Origin: Bacilli bacterium
GTDB taxonomy: Bacteria > Bacillota_I > Bacilli_A > RFN20 > CAG-826
NCBI GenBank assembly: GCA_017468925.1
Contig: JAFUHI010000014.1
Location: 1-41,570 of the forward strand
Direction: 5' to 3'
DNA: 41,570 nucleotides
Shown: piece by piece, positions 15,398 to 24,326 of the stretch
Layout of the letters: each line of letters opens with the position of its first letter
How positions within the stretch are numbered: the first letter of the stretch is position 1
Notes under the pieces: model-generated
Seen by the model: only the letters and a program-made list of their open reading frames with translations
Told to the model about the DNA's origin: nothing
The model's database searches: none
Translations under genes and position numbers: made by a program

Positions 15398-16222
15398 ATG
15401 GAAGAGAAAGTTGTTTTATCCACTGAATCAAAATTGCCACCGGCTAAGAACAAAAAGCCCTCTAAAGCAAAAAAGATAGTCTCAACGGTATTGAGTGTTG
15501 TTTGGGTTTCCGTTTTAACGGTTATCGTCTCTGCCTCAAGCCAGATTATATACAACTATAGCCGTTATTCTTCCTTCTTCGTCAATGGCGAAAGCATGTA
15601 TCCTACGTTGAACGCCAACGTGACATATGAAGGAAGCTGGAAATATCCAGAAGAAAGAGGGTTCTGGGGGGATTTTAACCATGCAGGAACCTATATATGT
15701 GACTATGGATTGATGGATGATAAGCCTGGCTTCCTTGAAGGAATGAAAAGATTTGATGTCGCTGTGACATATTATCCTAAGGATTATGTCGGCGGTGTTC
15801 TTTCAGGAACTGCAGAACTAAAAATAAAAAGACTAATAGGTTTGCCTGGCGAAACTTTGTATTTTGACGAAGGAGGAGAACTCTACGTCAATGGCGAACA
15901 CATTGAACAAACATTTTCCACATTCCAAAAAGAAAGAACCATCTATAAAAATGGTTCATTGAAAGCGAATTATGGCGTCAAAACAAGCGACACAGATAAA
16001 AGTATCACTCTAAGTGAAGACCAATATTTCGTGGTCGGTGATAATCGAAACTACAATGCATCAGAAGATTCTAGATTCATTGGACCAATTGGTAGCAAAT
16101 GCATCCAAGGGAGGGCTGTGGCGTTGACTGCAAGTTGCAAATTTGAAGTCAAAAACGGCCAGACATCATCATCTATCATCTGGAGCACAATGAAGATGCC
16201 GTGGGACATCAAGAAATTATGA
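15398..16222 (+). CDS. lepB: Signal peptidase I
   Basis: Type I signal peptidase removes signal peptides from exported proteins. The 274-residue protein has a charged 26-residue cytoplasmic head, one transmembrane segment (about 27-51), the catalytic serine in FFVNGESMYPTLN (Ser66), the general base lysine in KRLIGLPGE (Lys144), and the GDNRNYNASEDSRFIGPIG box (about 217-235). The spacing between the Ser and Lys boxes (about 78 residues) is larger than in small Gram-positive enzymes. Its TGA stop overlaps the rbgA start (ATGA), so the two are co-transcribed. Confidence 0.95.
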   Translation: MEEKVVLSTESKLPPAKNKKPSKAKKIVSTVLSVVWVSVLTVIVSASSQIIYNYSRYSSFFVNGESMYPTLNANVTYEGSWKYPEERGFWGDFNHAGTYICDYGLMDDKPGFLEGMKRFDVAVTYYPKDYVGGVLSGTAELKIKRLIGLPGETLYFDEGGELYVNGEHIEQTFSTFQKERTIYKNGSLKANYGVKTSDTDKSITLSEDQYFVVGDNRNYNASEDSRFIGPIGSKCIQGRAVALTASCKFEVKNGQTSSSIIWSTMKMPWDIKKL

Positions 16223-17094
16223 GCGAAAAAACCGTTTATCAGAAAAATGTTCACTATTTCCCGGGCCATATGAAAAAGGCCTTGAATGAGCTTTCTTCAT
16301 CAATCAAATTGGTTGATGTGGTGATCGAAGTTATGGACGCTAGAGCCCCTTTGGCGAGCCATAACCCATATTTATCCACGGTTTTAGGTGACAAGCCTAG
16401 GATGATTGTTTTATCGAAAAGCGACTATGCTGACCCATTAGTGACTGAAAAATGGATTGAATACTTTGCTTCCAAAGGGATAATTGCCTTGTCTTTGGAT
16501 TTAAAGAAAGAAAAAGTCTTTAGCAAATTAATCGCTATAAGCAAGCCTCTTGTGGAGAAAAAACGAGCGAAAGAAAAGAAATATGGGATGAAACCTCAAC
16601 CGATTAGATTGCTTGTTGTCGGGGTGCCAAACGTAGGCAAAAGCACATTGATTAACAATCTTGCTGGCAAAGCTGCCGCTAAAGCCGGGAATAAACCAGG
16701 CGTCACTAGGGCGGAGCAGTTTATAAAATTGCCGCACGATTTCATCTTACTAGACACCCCTGGGATTCTTCCAATGAATTACGAGGATGAAGAAGATGCA
16801 ATCAAGCTTGCGTTGACTGGTTCTATAAAAGAAGAGATATTGCCTTTGGAGAAAATACTAGGTAATTTGATTGAAATATTTAAGCATTTCTACCCACATG
16901 CTTTGCAAAACAGATTCATGATTGACGATATTTCTTCTATGGAGTTGGATGAAATCCTTCTTCAAATTGCCAAAAACAGAAATTATGTCCAAAGCGGAAG
17001 CGAGCTAGATTTAGAAAGAGCCTCTTTTATATTAATAAAGGAATATAGGGATGGAGTGTTGGGCCGTTACAGCCTAGAGCAACCAGATGCTTGA
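16219..17094 (+). CDS. rbgA: Ribosome biogenesis GTPase RbgA (YlqF)
   Basis: RbgA is a GTPase needed for late 50S subunit assembly. The 291-residue protein is circularly permuted, as the family requires: the G4-like LSKSDYAD (about 67-74) comes before the P-loop GVPNVGKSTLINN (about 136-148) and the G3 motif LDTPGILP (about 181-188). The N-terminal HYFPGHMKKAL is typical. The ATG at 16219 overlapping the lepB stop is preferred to the ATG at 16201, which lies inside lepB. It overlaps rnhB by 8 nt. Confidence 0.95.
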   Translation: MSEKTVYQKNVHYFPGHMKKALNELSSSIKLVDVVIEVMDARAPLASHNPYLSTVLGDKPRMIVLSKSDYADPLVTEKWIEYFASKGIIALSLDLKKEKVFSKLIAISKPLVEKKRAKEKKYGMKPQPIRLLVVGVPNVGKSTLINNLAGKAAAKAGNKPGVTRAEQFIKLPHDFILLDTPGILPMNYEDEEDAIKLALTGSIKEEILPLEKILGNLIEIFKHFYPHALQNRFMIDDISSMELDEILLQIAKNRNYVQSGSELDLERASFILIKEYRDGVLGRYSLEQPDA

Positions 17095-17707
17095 TAAAGA
17101 AAAAGAATATTATTCCGAAGAAGTTAAGCTCATCGTTGGGCTAGATGAAGCTGGCAGAGGCCCTTTGGCGGGACCAGTCGTTGCCGCCGCAGTTGTTTTC
17201 GATCCTTCATTTAGCGATGAAAGAATAAACGATTCCAAACAACTTAATGAAAAGAAACGCGAAGAATTATATGATTTGATAATCAAAAACGCCTTGGCGT
17301 ACGCAATAGAACTAGCTGACGTTGAAGAAATAGACAAATACAACATCCTTGAAGCGGATAAAAGGGCGATGCGTCGCTGCTTGAAGAAAATAAACGTGCC
17401 TTATGACCTTATTTTGACAGATGCCGTTCCTCTTTATGGCGAGAAAAAGAAAGTTATACCGCTTATCAAAGGCGATGCAACTTGTTTGAATATCGCCGCA
17501 GCAAGCATCTTGGCGAAAGTCACTAGAGATAGGCTCATGAACGAATTGGATGCGAAATATCCCGAATACGGATTCAAGAAACACAAAGGATACGGCACGA
17601 AGAATCATTTGGAAGCAATAGAGAAATATGGACCGATAGAAGGGGTTCATAGGAAGACCTTCAAACCAATTTCCTCATATTTTGATCCTCAATTAAAACT
17701 TTTTTAG
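17087..17707 (+). CDS. rnhB: Ribonuclease HII
   Basis: RNase HII removes ribonucleotides and RNA primers from RNA-DNA hybrids. The 206-residue protein has the catalytic DEAGRGPLAGPVVAAAV (about 20-36) with its Asp-Glu pair, INDSKQLNEKKREELY (about 47-62), and IAAASILAKVTRDRLM (about 139-154); the later HKGYGTKNHLEAI is also typical. It follows rbgA with an 8-nt overlap, as in many Bacillota. Confidence 0.95.
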   Translation: MLDKEKEYYSEEVKLIVGLDEAGRGPLAGPVVAAAVVFDPSFSDERINDSKQLNEKKREELYDLIIKNALAYAIELADVEEIDKYNILEADKRAMRRCLKKINVPYDLILTDAVPLYGEKKKVIPLIKGDATCLNIAAASILAKVTRDRLMNELDAKYPEYGFKKHKGYGTKNHLEAIEKYGPIEGVHRKTFKPISSYFDPQLKLF

Positions 17708-17738
17708 CCAAAAAGTCATTTTTCCCTCTATAAGAGAT

Positions 17739-17743
17739 GGAGG
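17739..17743 (+). promoter_or_regulatory. Ribosome-binding site of dprA
   Basis: GGAGG 7 nt before the ATG at 17751. The preceding CTCTATAAGA (17726-17735) may hold a -10, but no -35 is convincing. Confidence 0.6.
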
Positions 17744-17750
17744 TAAGAAA

Positions 17751-18548
17751 ATGATAAGTGCTAGAGAAATATTGATTTACTTAGCCATCAAATATGGAGG
17801 CGATTGGGATTTGATGATGGAAGCGGTCAGGAAAAAAGAAAACATTCCTTTCAGTGAATTGGAGGGCATCGAATCCAAAATAAGTTCCAAGGCTATAACG
17901 TTAGCGGATGACGATTATCCAAAATCTTTAAAGAATACGTGCAAACCGCCTTTAGTGTTGTTTTACTATGGTGATTTGAGTCTCGCTCATGACGAAAAAC
18001 GCTGCATATCCTTTATCGGCACTCGTGAACCATCGGAATACGGAAGCGAAATAAGTGAGAAAATCGTAGAAGGCTTGGCAAAAGATGATTACGTCATCGT
18101 AAGCGGATTAGCCAAAGGAATAGACACAATCGCAAACGAAACATCGCTAAACAAAGGCAAAAAGACCGTCGCGGTTTTGGGAAACGGGATAGATATTTGT
18201 TACCCATCCGAGAATAAGGAGCTGTACGAAAGAATTAAGAAAGAGGGGCTCCTTATAAGCGAATACCCAGGGATGACTCCCCCAAGCAGGACATCATTCC
18301 CTTCAAGAAATAGGATCGTCGCTGGATTAAGTTCGACAATCGTGGTGGGAGAAGCCAAAAAGAAAAGCGGAACCATGATAACTGTGAGTTATGGATTATT
18401 AATGGGAAAAAACATCTGTTGCGTCCCTTATCCTGCTGGTGAAGATAGCGTTTGCAACACCTTCATTAAAGAAGGGGCTTTCCTTGTTGAAAATGCCGAA
18501 GATGTATCCATTGTCGCGAGTGGAACAAAGAGAAATTTCAAAGTGTAA
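17751..18548 (+). CDS. dprA: DNA-processing protein DprA (Smf)
   Basis: DprA binds incoming single-stranded DNA and loads RecA during natural transformation; it is also widespread in non-transformable bacteria. The 265-residue protein has a short N-terminal region and a complete Rossmann-like core with SGLAKGIDTIANE (about 118-130), VAVLGNGIDICYPSENKELY (about 142-161), SEYPGMTPPSRTSFPSRNRI and the VVGEAKKKSGTMITVSYGL segment. The C-terminal winged helix of longer homologues is absent. It leads the dprA-topA-trmFO-xerC order known from Bacillus. Confidence 0.93.
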   Translation: MISAREILIYLAIKYGGDWDLMMEAVRKKENIPFSELEGIESKISSKAITLADDDYPKSLKNTCKPPLVLFYYGDLSLAHDEKRCISFIGTREPSEYGSEISEKIVEGLAKDDYVIVSGLAKGIDTIANETSLNKGKKTVAVLGNGIDICYPSENKELYERIKKEGLLISEYPGMTPPSRTSFPSRNRIVAGLSSTIVVGEAKKKSGTMITVSYGLLMGKNICCVPYPAGEDSVCNTFIKEGAFLVENAEDVSIVASGTKRNFKV

Positions 18549-18612
18549 AAATTTTTGTTTTTTCTATAAATAACTATCTTTATTTATATATGTAAAAAGG
18601 AGAAAAAGTCGT

Positions 18613-18641
18613 TTGACATGGCTATTCACTACCAATATATT
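18613..18641 (+). promoter_or_regulatory. Promoter of topA-trmFO-xerC
   Basis: A perfect TTGACA (18613-18618) and TATATT (18636-18641) are 17 nt apart. The upstream in-frame ATG at 18618 overlaps the -35, so it cannot be the start on this transcript. GGAGGG (18658-18663) stands 5 nt before the ATG at 18669. Confidence 0.75.
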
Positions 18642-18668
18642 TGTAAGCGACCTAAAAGGAGGGAACCA

Positions 18669-20783
18669 ATGAAGCTTGTAATTGTCGAATCTCCAAATAA
18701 GTGCGTTACCATCGGAAAATATTTAGGATCTGAATATAAAGTAGTGGCCAGCAAAGGAAATATAAGAGACCTTTCAACGCGCGGCAAAGGCGGTCTTGGA
18801 ATCGACATTGACAACAACTTCGCCCCTGATTACGTTATACCATCTGCGAAACGTAAGGTGGTAGATGACCTAATTAAAGAGAAAAGCAAGGCCAGCGAAG
18901 TGTATCTTGCTACTGACCCTGATAGAGAAGGGGAGGCTATTTCTTGGCACCTTGCCCAGGTATTGAAACTCCCAGTCGATAAAACAAAGAGGCTGGAATT
19001 CCACGAGATAACAAAAGAAGCGATTGATGAGGCTATTGCCAACCCCACAACAATCAACCTTTCTTTGGTCAACGCTCAAGAAACCAGAAGAATGTACGAC
19101 AGGATTATTGGTTTCAAATTATCCGGATTGCTTCAAAGCAATGTCGGGACTCCTTCCGCAGGACGAGTCCAATCCGCCGCTTTGAAGATGGTCGTGGATA
19201 ATGATGCTGAAATCAATTCCTTCGTCCCAGAAGAATATTGGGTCATCACTATCGAAACCACGGTTGAAGGGAAAAAAGTCAAATTGACCTTGGATAAAAT
19301 CGATGGCAAAGCTGCGAAAATCAAAAGCAAAGAAGAAGCCGAGGCCATATTAAAGAGGATCGGTGACGAACTTGATTTGGTCGATTTAAGTGTCAAAAAA
19401 GTCACTAAAGCACCACCTTTCCCATTCGTTACCTCAAGTTTGCAGCAGGAAGCGTTTCGCGTTTTCGGCTTCAAGCCAGAAGACACCCAAAAATACGCTC
19501 AAAAATTATTCGAAGGCTTGGATGTTAATGGCGAGCATGTTGGTCTTATTACCTATATAAGAACAGATTCAACCAGATTAGCCCCAAGATTTTTCTATAA
19601 CCACGCCAAACCATATATTTTGGAAATCGCCGATGAAAGATATGTTGGTTCACTAAGAAATCCAAAAAGCAAAGACCACACCCAAGATGCCCACGAGGCC
19701 ATTAGGCCAACTGGTATGCATAGGACCCCGGAGATAGTTGCTAAATACGTAAGCCCTGGCTGTGCCAAGTTATACAAGCTTATCTATAACCGCGCTTTGG
19801 CAAGCTGCATGAGTAGCGCCATCATTGAGCAGACCACCGCCACCTTTATGACAAACGGCCTTTCTTTCAAGGCAAGCGGCTCATATACCGTTTTTGACGG
19901 CTTTACTTCGGTTTACAAAAATAGCGAGGAAGACGATCAAAAATCCCTGCCAAAACTGGATAAAAACAAAAAATACATGGTTTCTTCATCTTCATCCGAA
20001 CAGAAATTCACCAAAGGTCCAGATCGCTTTTCAGAAGCGAAGCTAGTAAAAATGATGGAAGAAAAAGGGATTGGAAGACCTTCCACCTACGCCACAACGA
20101 TTAAGACATTAAAAGATAGAGGATATGTCACCTCTTCAAAAGGCATCCTCACCCCAACAGAGAATGGGATAAAGACAACTAAAGCCCTAGAGGAATGCTT
20201 CAAGGAGATTGTCTCCACAGAGTACACTTCAAATATGGAGAATGACTTGGATAAGATTGCATCTGGAGAAGAAAGCAAACTCCAGGCTTTGAATGATTTC
20301 TATCAGCCATTTATGAAGAAATTCGCTGAAGCGACTGATATCTTGAAAAACAAGCCGCAAGGCATCTGCCCAAAATGCGGGAAGCCTTTGGTTATGAAGA
20401 ATAGCAGATATGGCAGTTTCATCGCTTGCTCTAATTATCCTTCTTGCGATTATAAGGAGCCAAAACCCGTCACTGATTTAGGTCGTGCCTGCCCGTTATG
20501 TGGCAAACCGCTTGTGGAAAGAAAATCCAAAGGAAAGACCTTTATTGGCTGCTCAGGCTATCCTTCTTGCCACTACATTGAGGAGAAGAAGAAAGCGATC
20601 AAACATGTAGCCACAGCGAAAAAAGAAGAAATCGACCCAAGCAAATACGTGAAAGAATGCCCGCGATGCCATACAGGACACCTTATCGTCAAACAAGGGA
20701 GAAGAGCCTCTTTCCTTGGATGCACCAATTTCCCAAAATGCCGTTATCACGAATGGATCGAGAAAAAAGGCAATGGCAAATAA
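18669..20783 (+). CDS. topA: DNA topoisomerase I
   Basis: Type IA topoisomerase that relaxes negative supercoils. The 704-residue protein has an N-terminal Toprim domain (LVIVESPNKCVTIGKYLG; acidic triad DPDREGEAISWH, about 79-90), the active-site tyrosine in GLITYIRTDSTR (about 292-303), and EEKGIGRPSTYATTI. Three C-terminal four-cysteine zinc ribbons follow, starting CPKCGKP, CPLCGKP and CPRCHTG, each closed by a CSNYPSC-, CSGYPSC- or CTNFPKC-type pair. The start at 18669 is set by GGAGGG and by homology. It overlaps trmFO by 11 nt. Confidence 0.97.
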   Translation: MKLVIVESPNKCVTIGKYLGSEYKVVASKGNIRDLSTRGKGGLGIDIDNNFAPDYVIPSAKRKVVDDLIKEKSKASEVYLATDPDREGEAISWHLAQVLKLPVDKTKRLEFHEITKEAIDEAIANPTTINLSLVNAQETRRMYDRIIGFKLSGLLQSNVGTPSAGRVQSAALKMVVDNDAEINSFVPEEYWVITIETTVEGKKVKLTLDKIDGKAAKIKSKEEAEAILKRIGDELDLVDLSVKKVTKAPPFPFVTSSLQQEAFRVFGFKPEDTQKYAQKLFEGLDVNGEHVGLITYIRTDSTRLAPRFFYNHAKPYILEIADERYVGSLRNPKSKDHTQDAHEAIRPTGMHRTPEIVAKYVSPGCAKLYKLIYNRALASCMSSAIIEQTTATFMTNGLSFKASGSYTVFDGFTSVYKNSEEDDQKSLPKLDKNKKYMVSSSSSEQKFTKGPDRFSEAKLVKMMEEKGIGRPSTYATTIKTLKDRGYVTSSKGILTPTENGIKTTKALEECFKEIVSTEYTSNMENDLDKIASGEESKLQALNDFYQPFMKKFAEATDILKNKPQGICPKCGKPLVMKNSRYGSFIACSNYPSCDYKEPKPVTDLGRACPLCGKPLVERKSKGKTFIGCSGYPSCHYIEEKKKAIKHVATAKKEEIDPSKYVKECPRCHTGHLIVKQGRRASFLGCTNFPKCRYHEWIEKKGNGK

Positions 20784-22059
20784 AGTTATTGTCATTGGAG
20801 CGGGGCTTGCAGGAAGCGAAGCCGCTCATTATTTAGCGAAAAAAGGATTTGAGGTCCATCTTTACGAAAGAAGACCATTAATATCTGATGGAGCCCACGA
20901 AAGCGATCTTTTCGGTGAGCTTGTTTGCTCCAATTCGCTTAAAAGTTTCAAATTAGATAATGCTTGCGGCCTATTAAAAGAAGAGATGAAGGAACTTGGC
21001 TCGTTAATGATTGAAGCCGCCTACGCTTCTAGGGTTCCTTCAGGCAACGCTTTAAGCGTCGATAGGGAATTATTCGCCAAATATATCACGGATAAACTGC
21101 TTTCTTTTAATAACATCATTGTCCATAGAGAAGAAGTAAATGAATTAGGCGATGAACCGATAATTGTGGCGACTGGCCCTCTTACGAATGGGAAACTTTT
21201 AAAAGAGATATCTTCAATCGTAGGCAAAAAAGGATTGTCTTTCTTCGACGCATCCGCTCCAATCGTTAAAAAAGAAAGTTTGGATTTTACAAAAGTCTAT
21301 TACAAAAGCCGTTTTGAGCAGGATGATGCCTCTTATCTAAATTGCCCGTTCTCTAAAGAAGAATATTTCGCTTTTGTAAATGAACTCATATCCGCCAAAA
21401 AGGCTTTGATCCATGAATTTGATACAAAATATTTTGAAGGATGTTTGCCAATTGAAGTAATCGCTTCAAGAGGCGTGGAGACATTAAGGCATGGTCCGTT
21501 AAAACCTTTTGGTTTAGGGACGGAAGAGCATCCAAAACCTTATGCAGTTGTCCAACTAAGGCAAGATACAAAGTTAGGCGATTGCTATAATCTTGTCGGA
21601 TTCCAAACAAATTTGACATATGAAGAGCAAAAAAGGGTTTTCAGAATGATACCTGGGCTAGAAAATGCAGAGTTCGTGCGATTTGGCTTGATGCATAGAA
21701 ACACATACCTAGATTCACCATCTTCATTGAACGAGGACCTTTCTTTGAAAAATAAGGACAATGTTTTCATAGCAGGTCAATTATCCGGAGTTGAAGGGTA
21801 TGTAGAAAGCGCGGCAATGGGGATTGTGGCCGCTATAAATATCGAAAGAAAGTTAAAGAAAAAGCCATTCTTAACCGTCCCGAAAGAAACGGTTTTAGGT
21901 TCTTTAATCGATTACATTCTTCATTCACAAAGCGGATATTTCGCCCCGATGAATGCGAATTGGGCCTTGTTCCCGGATTCAAAGAAAGGCAATAGGGAAT
22001 CCACTATCGAAAGAAGCCTCTTAGCGATAAAATTGTATCGCGAGGAAAAAGATGAATAA
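20773..22059 (+). CDS. trmFO: Folate/FAD-dependent tRNA m5U54 methyltransferase TrmFO
   Basis: TrmFO makes ribothymidine at position 54 of the tRNA T loop using methylene-tetrahydrofolate and FAD. The 428-residue protein starts MANKVIVIGAGLAGSEAAHY with the FAD-binding GxGxxG, and shows ELVCSNSLKS (about 51-60), EVIASRGVETLRHGPLKPFGL (split over about 235-255), YAVVQLRQD and AGQLSGVEGYVESAAMG (about 336-352). The ATG at 20773, inside the end of topA, is preferred on homology over an earlier in-frame ATG at 20716. Confidence 0.96.
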   Translation: MANKVIVIGAGLAGSEAAHYLAKKGFEVHLYERRPLISDGAHESDLFGELVCSNSLKSFKLDNACGLLKEEMKELGSLMIEAAYASRVPSGNALSVDRELFAKYITDKLLSFNNIIVHREEVNELGDEPIIVATGPLTNGKLLKEISSIVGKKGLSFFDASAPIVKKESLDFTKVYYKSRFEQDDASYLNCPFSKEEYFAFVNELISAKKALIHEFDTKYFEGCLPIEVIASRGVETLRHGPLKPFGLGTEEHPKPYAVVQLRQDTKLGDCYNLVGFQTNLTYEEQKRVFRMIPGLENAEFVRFGLMHRNTYLDSPSSLNEDLSLKNKDNVFIAGQLSGVEGYVESAAMGIVAAINIERKLKKKPFLTVPKETVLGSLIDYILHSQSGYFAPMNANWALFPDSKKGNRESTIERSLLAIKLYREEKDE

Positions 22060-22966
22060 GCCCGAAAGAGAATATTTGGATTATCTTAGGCTAATCCGCA
22101 ATTATTCTCCAAAGACCATTGAAAACTACCAAAGAGACATTGATGCTTTTTTGGAATTCGCCGATAGCCAAAATGTTCTTTTCGATAAAGTCGATAAGAA
22201 GTTCATCCGCCAATATCTCGCATATGAATTAGCTATCCGCAACCAAAACCAAAGAAGCTGCCAAAGAAGAATGTCGGCATTGCGCGGCTTTTACCAATGG
22301 ATGGTGGAACATAACTATGTTCAAGCCAATTATTTCAAAAATGTCCGTTCTCCTAAAGCGGGTGTACGATACCCAAAGGTGCTTTCATATGAGCAGATGG
22401 TGACGCTACTAGAAACAAACCCCAAGAGAAAAGACGAATTGATGATTAGAGATCAGGCAATACTCGAATTGCTTTTTGCCTCTGGAATGCGTGCAAGTGA
22501 ATTGATTAACCTCACTCATATGCAAATTGACTACAGGTCAAAAATAATCAGGATTTTCGGAAAAGGAAACAAACAGAGGCTTGTCCCTTTTGGCGATAAC
22601 GCTAAAGCGGCCATGCAGGAATATTTCTCTTCATTGAGGCCTGTTTTGCTTTCAAGACATAAAAAAGGCGCCCAATCAAATGCCTTCTTTTTGGATTTTA
22701 GAGGATCAAAACTCACCACACGAGGATTGGAATATATCCTTAAATCAATCGAAATAAAAACCGGACTTTTCTATGGATTGCATCCACATATGATTAGACA
22801 CACATTTGGCACATCTTTGTTAGAAAACGGCGCAGATCTAAGGCTAATTCAAGAATTGATGGGTCATGAATCGCTTAACACGACCCAGATATATACGCAC
22901 GTGAGCAAGAAGGCGATGAAGGACCAATACAAGAAGTTTTTCCCTCGTACGAAAAAGGCAAATTAA
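22052..22966 (+). CDS. xerC: Tyrosine recombinase XerC/CodV-like
   Basis: A 304-residue tyrosine recombinase of the XerC/D group, which resolves chromosome dimers at dif. The N-terminal SAM-like domain (about 1-90) is followed by the catalytic residues: Arg in ASGMRASELINL (about 147-158), HPHMIRHTFGTSLLENG (His-x-x-Arg, about 245-261), the HExLxxTQIYTH segment with GHESLNTTQIYTH (catalytic Tyr near residue 280). Its place after trmFO matches codV/xerC of Bacillus, so a housekeeping role is more likely than that of an integrase. It overlaps trmFO by 8 nt. Confidence 0.93.
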   Translation: MNKPEREYLDYLRLIRNYSPKTIENYQRDIDAFLEFADSQNVLFDKVDKKFIRQYLAYELAIRNQNQRSCQRRMSALRGFYQWMVEHNYVQANYFKNVRSPKAGVRYPKVLSYEQMVTLLETNPKRKDELMIRDQAILELLFASGMRASELINLTHMQIDYRSKIIRIFGKGNKQRLVPFGDNAKAAMQEYFSSLRPVLLSRHKKGAQSNAFFLDFRGSKLTTRGLEYILKSIEIKTGLFYGLHPHMIRHTFGTSLLENGADLRLIQELMGHESLNTTQIYTHVSKKAMKDQYKKFFPRTKKAN

Positions 22967-22982
22967 TGGTCGATTGTGGTGG

Positions 22983-23010
22983 TTGAATTAAAATAGTTTA
23001 ATGGTAAAAT
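22983..23010 (+). promoter_or_regulatory. Promoter of the NahK-like gene; leaderless type
   Basis: TTGAAT (22983-22988), 16-nt spacer and extended -10 TGGTAAAAT (23002-23010). The ATG at 23017 is only 6 nt after the -10 and no Shine-Dalgarno site exists. Confidence 0.65.
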
Positions 23011-23016
23011 GCCAAT

Positions 23017-24147
23017 ATGCGCGAACCGAGCAAGAGACAAATAGAGAACGCTATATCCCAGTTCGATATCTGGGGAAAAGTAATAAATCACAGGTGGCAT
23101 GGAAATGGCCACATCAATGATACTAGGCTAATCACAGTCCAAAGAGATGATGGTCAAATCGTCTATTTCATTTTGCAAATGATGAACACTTCCGTTTTCA
23201 CTAAGCCGGTTGAGCTTATGGAAAACATAATCGCCGTCACCAAATTCATCAAAGCCAAAGTCATCGCAAGAGGTGGTGACATCGAAAGAGAAGTCGTAAA
23301 TGTCATCCCAACAAAAGACGGATGTTCGTATTATGTTGACAAAGAAGGTAATTTCTGGAGGCTTTTGGAATATATAAGTGGTGCGACTAGCTACGATTCA
23401 GTCGACGATCCGGAGATTTTTAAAGCTTCAGCCTACGCTTTCGGGCGTTTCCAGAATGATTTATCCGATTTCCCAATCGATAAATTGCACGAAACCATCC
23501 CTAATTTCCACAATACCGAATCACGTTATGCCGCTTTTGAAAAATCCGTAGAGAAAGATATCGCCAAGCGCAAATCTACTTGCGAAAGGGAGATTGAGCT
23601 ACTTCTAGAAAGAAAGCCACTCGCCCAATATTTCAACAAGCTTTTAGCCGAAAAGAAAATCCCCTTGCGTGTCACCCATAACGACACCAAACTAAACAAC
23701 GTCATGATTGATGATATAACCCATAAGGGGCTATGCGTCATCGACTTAGACACAGTCATGCCTGGAATCTCATGCTTTGATTTCGGAGATGCGATTAGGT
23801 TTGGCGCCAATACGGCAGCAGAGGATGAAACCGACCTAAGCAAAGTCTCAATAAGCAAAGAATTGTTCACCGCATTCACCGAAGGATTCATCGAAGGATG
23901 TGGTGGCAGATTGACAAGCGAAGAAATAGATTCTCTCTATCTTGGTGCGATGGAAATGACCTACGAAGTCGCCCTGCGTTTCTTGGCGGATTATCTCGAT
24001 GGCGACACGTATTTCCGCATAGACCACCCATCGCATAATCTTGAAAGGGCAAGATGCCAGATTGCCTTGCTCTTAGATATGGAAAAGAAACGTTCCGAGA
24101 TGGAAGAGGTCGTCCAGGAACTCAAGAAAAAATATAAGAGCTTCTAA
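23017..24147 (+). CDS. APH-family sugar kinase, N-acetylhexosamine 1-kinase (NahK)-like
   Basis: A 376-residue aminoglycoside phosphotransferase-fold kinase. The catalytic loop is VTHNDTKLNNVMID (about 219-232) and the metal-binding segment VIDLDTVMPG followed by CFDFGDAIR (about 241-263). This DLDTVMPG form matches NahK, which in bifidobacteria phosphorylates GlcNAc/GalNAc at C1 in the mucin and milk-sugar pathway. No lacto-N-biose phosphorylase or other pathway gene is in the window, so the substrate is inference; other small-molecule kinases of the fold are possible. It is a single-gene unit in the spot where clpQY-codY lie in Bacillus. Confidence 0.8.
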   Translation: MREPSKRQIENAISQFDIWGKVINHRWHGNGHINDTRLITVQRDDGQIVYFILQMMNTSVFTKPVELMENIIAVTKFIKAKVIARGGDIEREVVNVIPTKDGCSYYVDKEGNFWRLLEYISGATSYDSVDDPEIFKASAYAFGRFQNDLSDFPIDKLHETIPNFHNTESRYAAFEKSVEKDIAKRKSTCEREIELLLERKPLAQYFNKLLAEKKIPLRVTHNDTKLNNVMIDDITHKGLCVIDLDTVMPGISCFDFGDAIRFGANTAAEDETDLSKVSISKELFTAFTEGFIEGCGGRLTSEEIDSLYLGAMEMTYEVALRFLADYLDGDTYFRIDHPSHNLERARCQIALLLDMEKKRSEMEEVVQELKKKYKSF

Positions 24148-24162
24148 AAGAAGTTCTTTTTT
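24136..24162 (+). terminator. Terminator of the NahK-like gene, overlapping its stop codon
   Basis: AAGAGCTTCT (24136-24145) pairs with AGAAGTTCTT (24149-24158) with one G-U pair, followed by six T residues (24157-24162). The TAA stop (24145-24147) lies in the loop. Confidence 0.85.
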
Positions 24163-24176
24163 ATATTGTAAAGCAG

Positions 24177-24185
24177 TGGTATAAT
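24177..24185 (+). promoter_or_regulatory. Extended -10 promoter of rpsB-tsf
   Basis: TGGTATAAT at 24177-24185 is a perfect extended -10; the upstream T-rich sequence gives no clear -35. Transcription would start near 24192, leaving a leader of about 135 nt. Confidence 0.7.
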
Positions 24186-24191
24186 CACCAT

Positions 24192-24326
24192 CGGCTCTTT
24201 TCGAAGAGCTTATACACACCTCGTGGATTCAGCGCCGTGTTCCCTTCCGGGCGAAATAGCTTAAAAAGCGGAAGTGGTGGTCAGTTGTTCGAAACGGGGG
24301 AGGCACAAACAAATGGAGGTCACCAA
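24192..24326 (+). promoter_or_regulatory. Structured 135-nt leader of rpsB, class unknown
   Basis: The leader opens with a 6-bp UUCG hairpin, GCTCTT-TTCG-AAGAGC (24194-24209). Further short pairings are CGCC (24233-24236) with GGCG (24250-24253), and GCTT-AAA-AAGC (24259-24269). A G-rich run (GGGGGAGG, 24296-24303) and the Shine-Dalgarno GGAGGT (24315-24320) follow. It is much longer than the other leaders here, which suggests autoregulation by S2 or another ligand; I do not recognise the class. Confidence 0.5.

Noticed and set aside
18618..18668. Longer topA start at ATG 18618
   Set aside because: It overlaps the -35 of a good promoter, and GGAGGG lies 5 nt before ATG 18669 where homology begins.
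22052..22966. Prophage or island integrase
   Set aside because: Position after trmFO and overlap with it match the housekeeping xerC/codV gene; no phage genes or att repeats are nearby.
24237..24326. Upstream GTG start for rpsB
   Set aside because: The 30 extra codons lie in the structured leader, and a strong Shine-Dalgarno precedes ATG 24327.
24192..24326. T-box riboswitch before rpsB
   Set aside because: No GGUGGNACCGCG T-box sequence and no terminator/antiterminator pair are seen.
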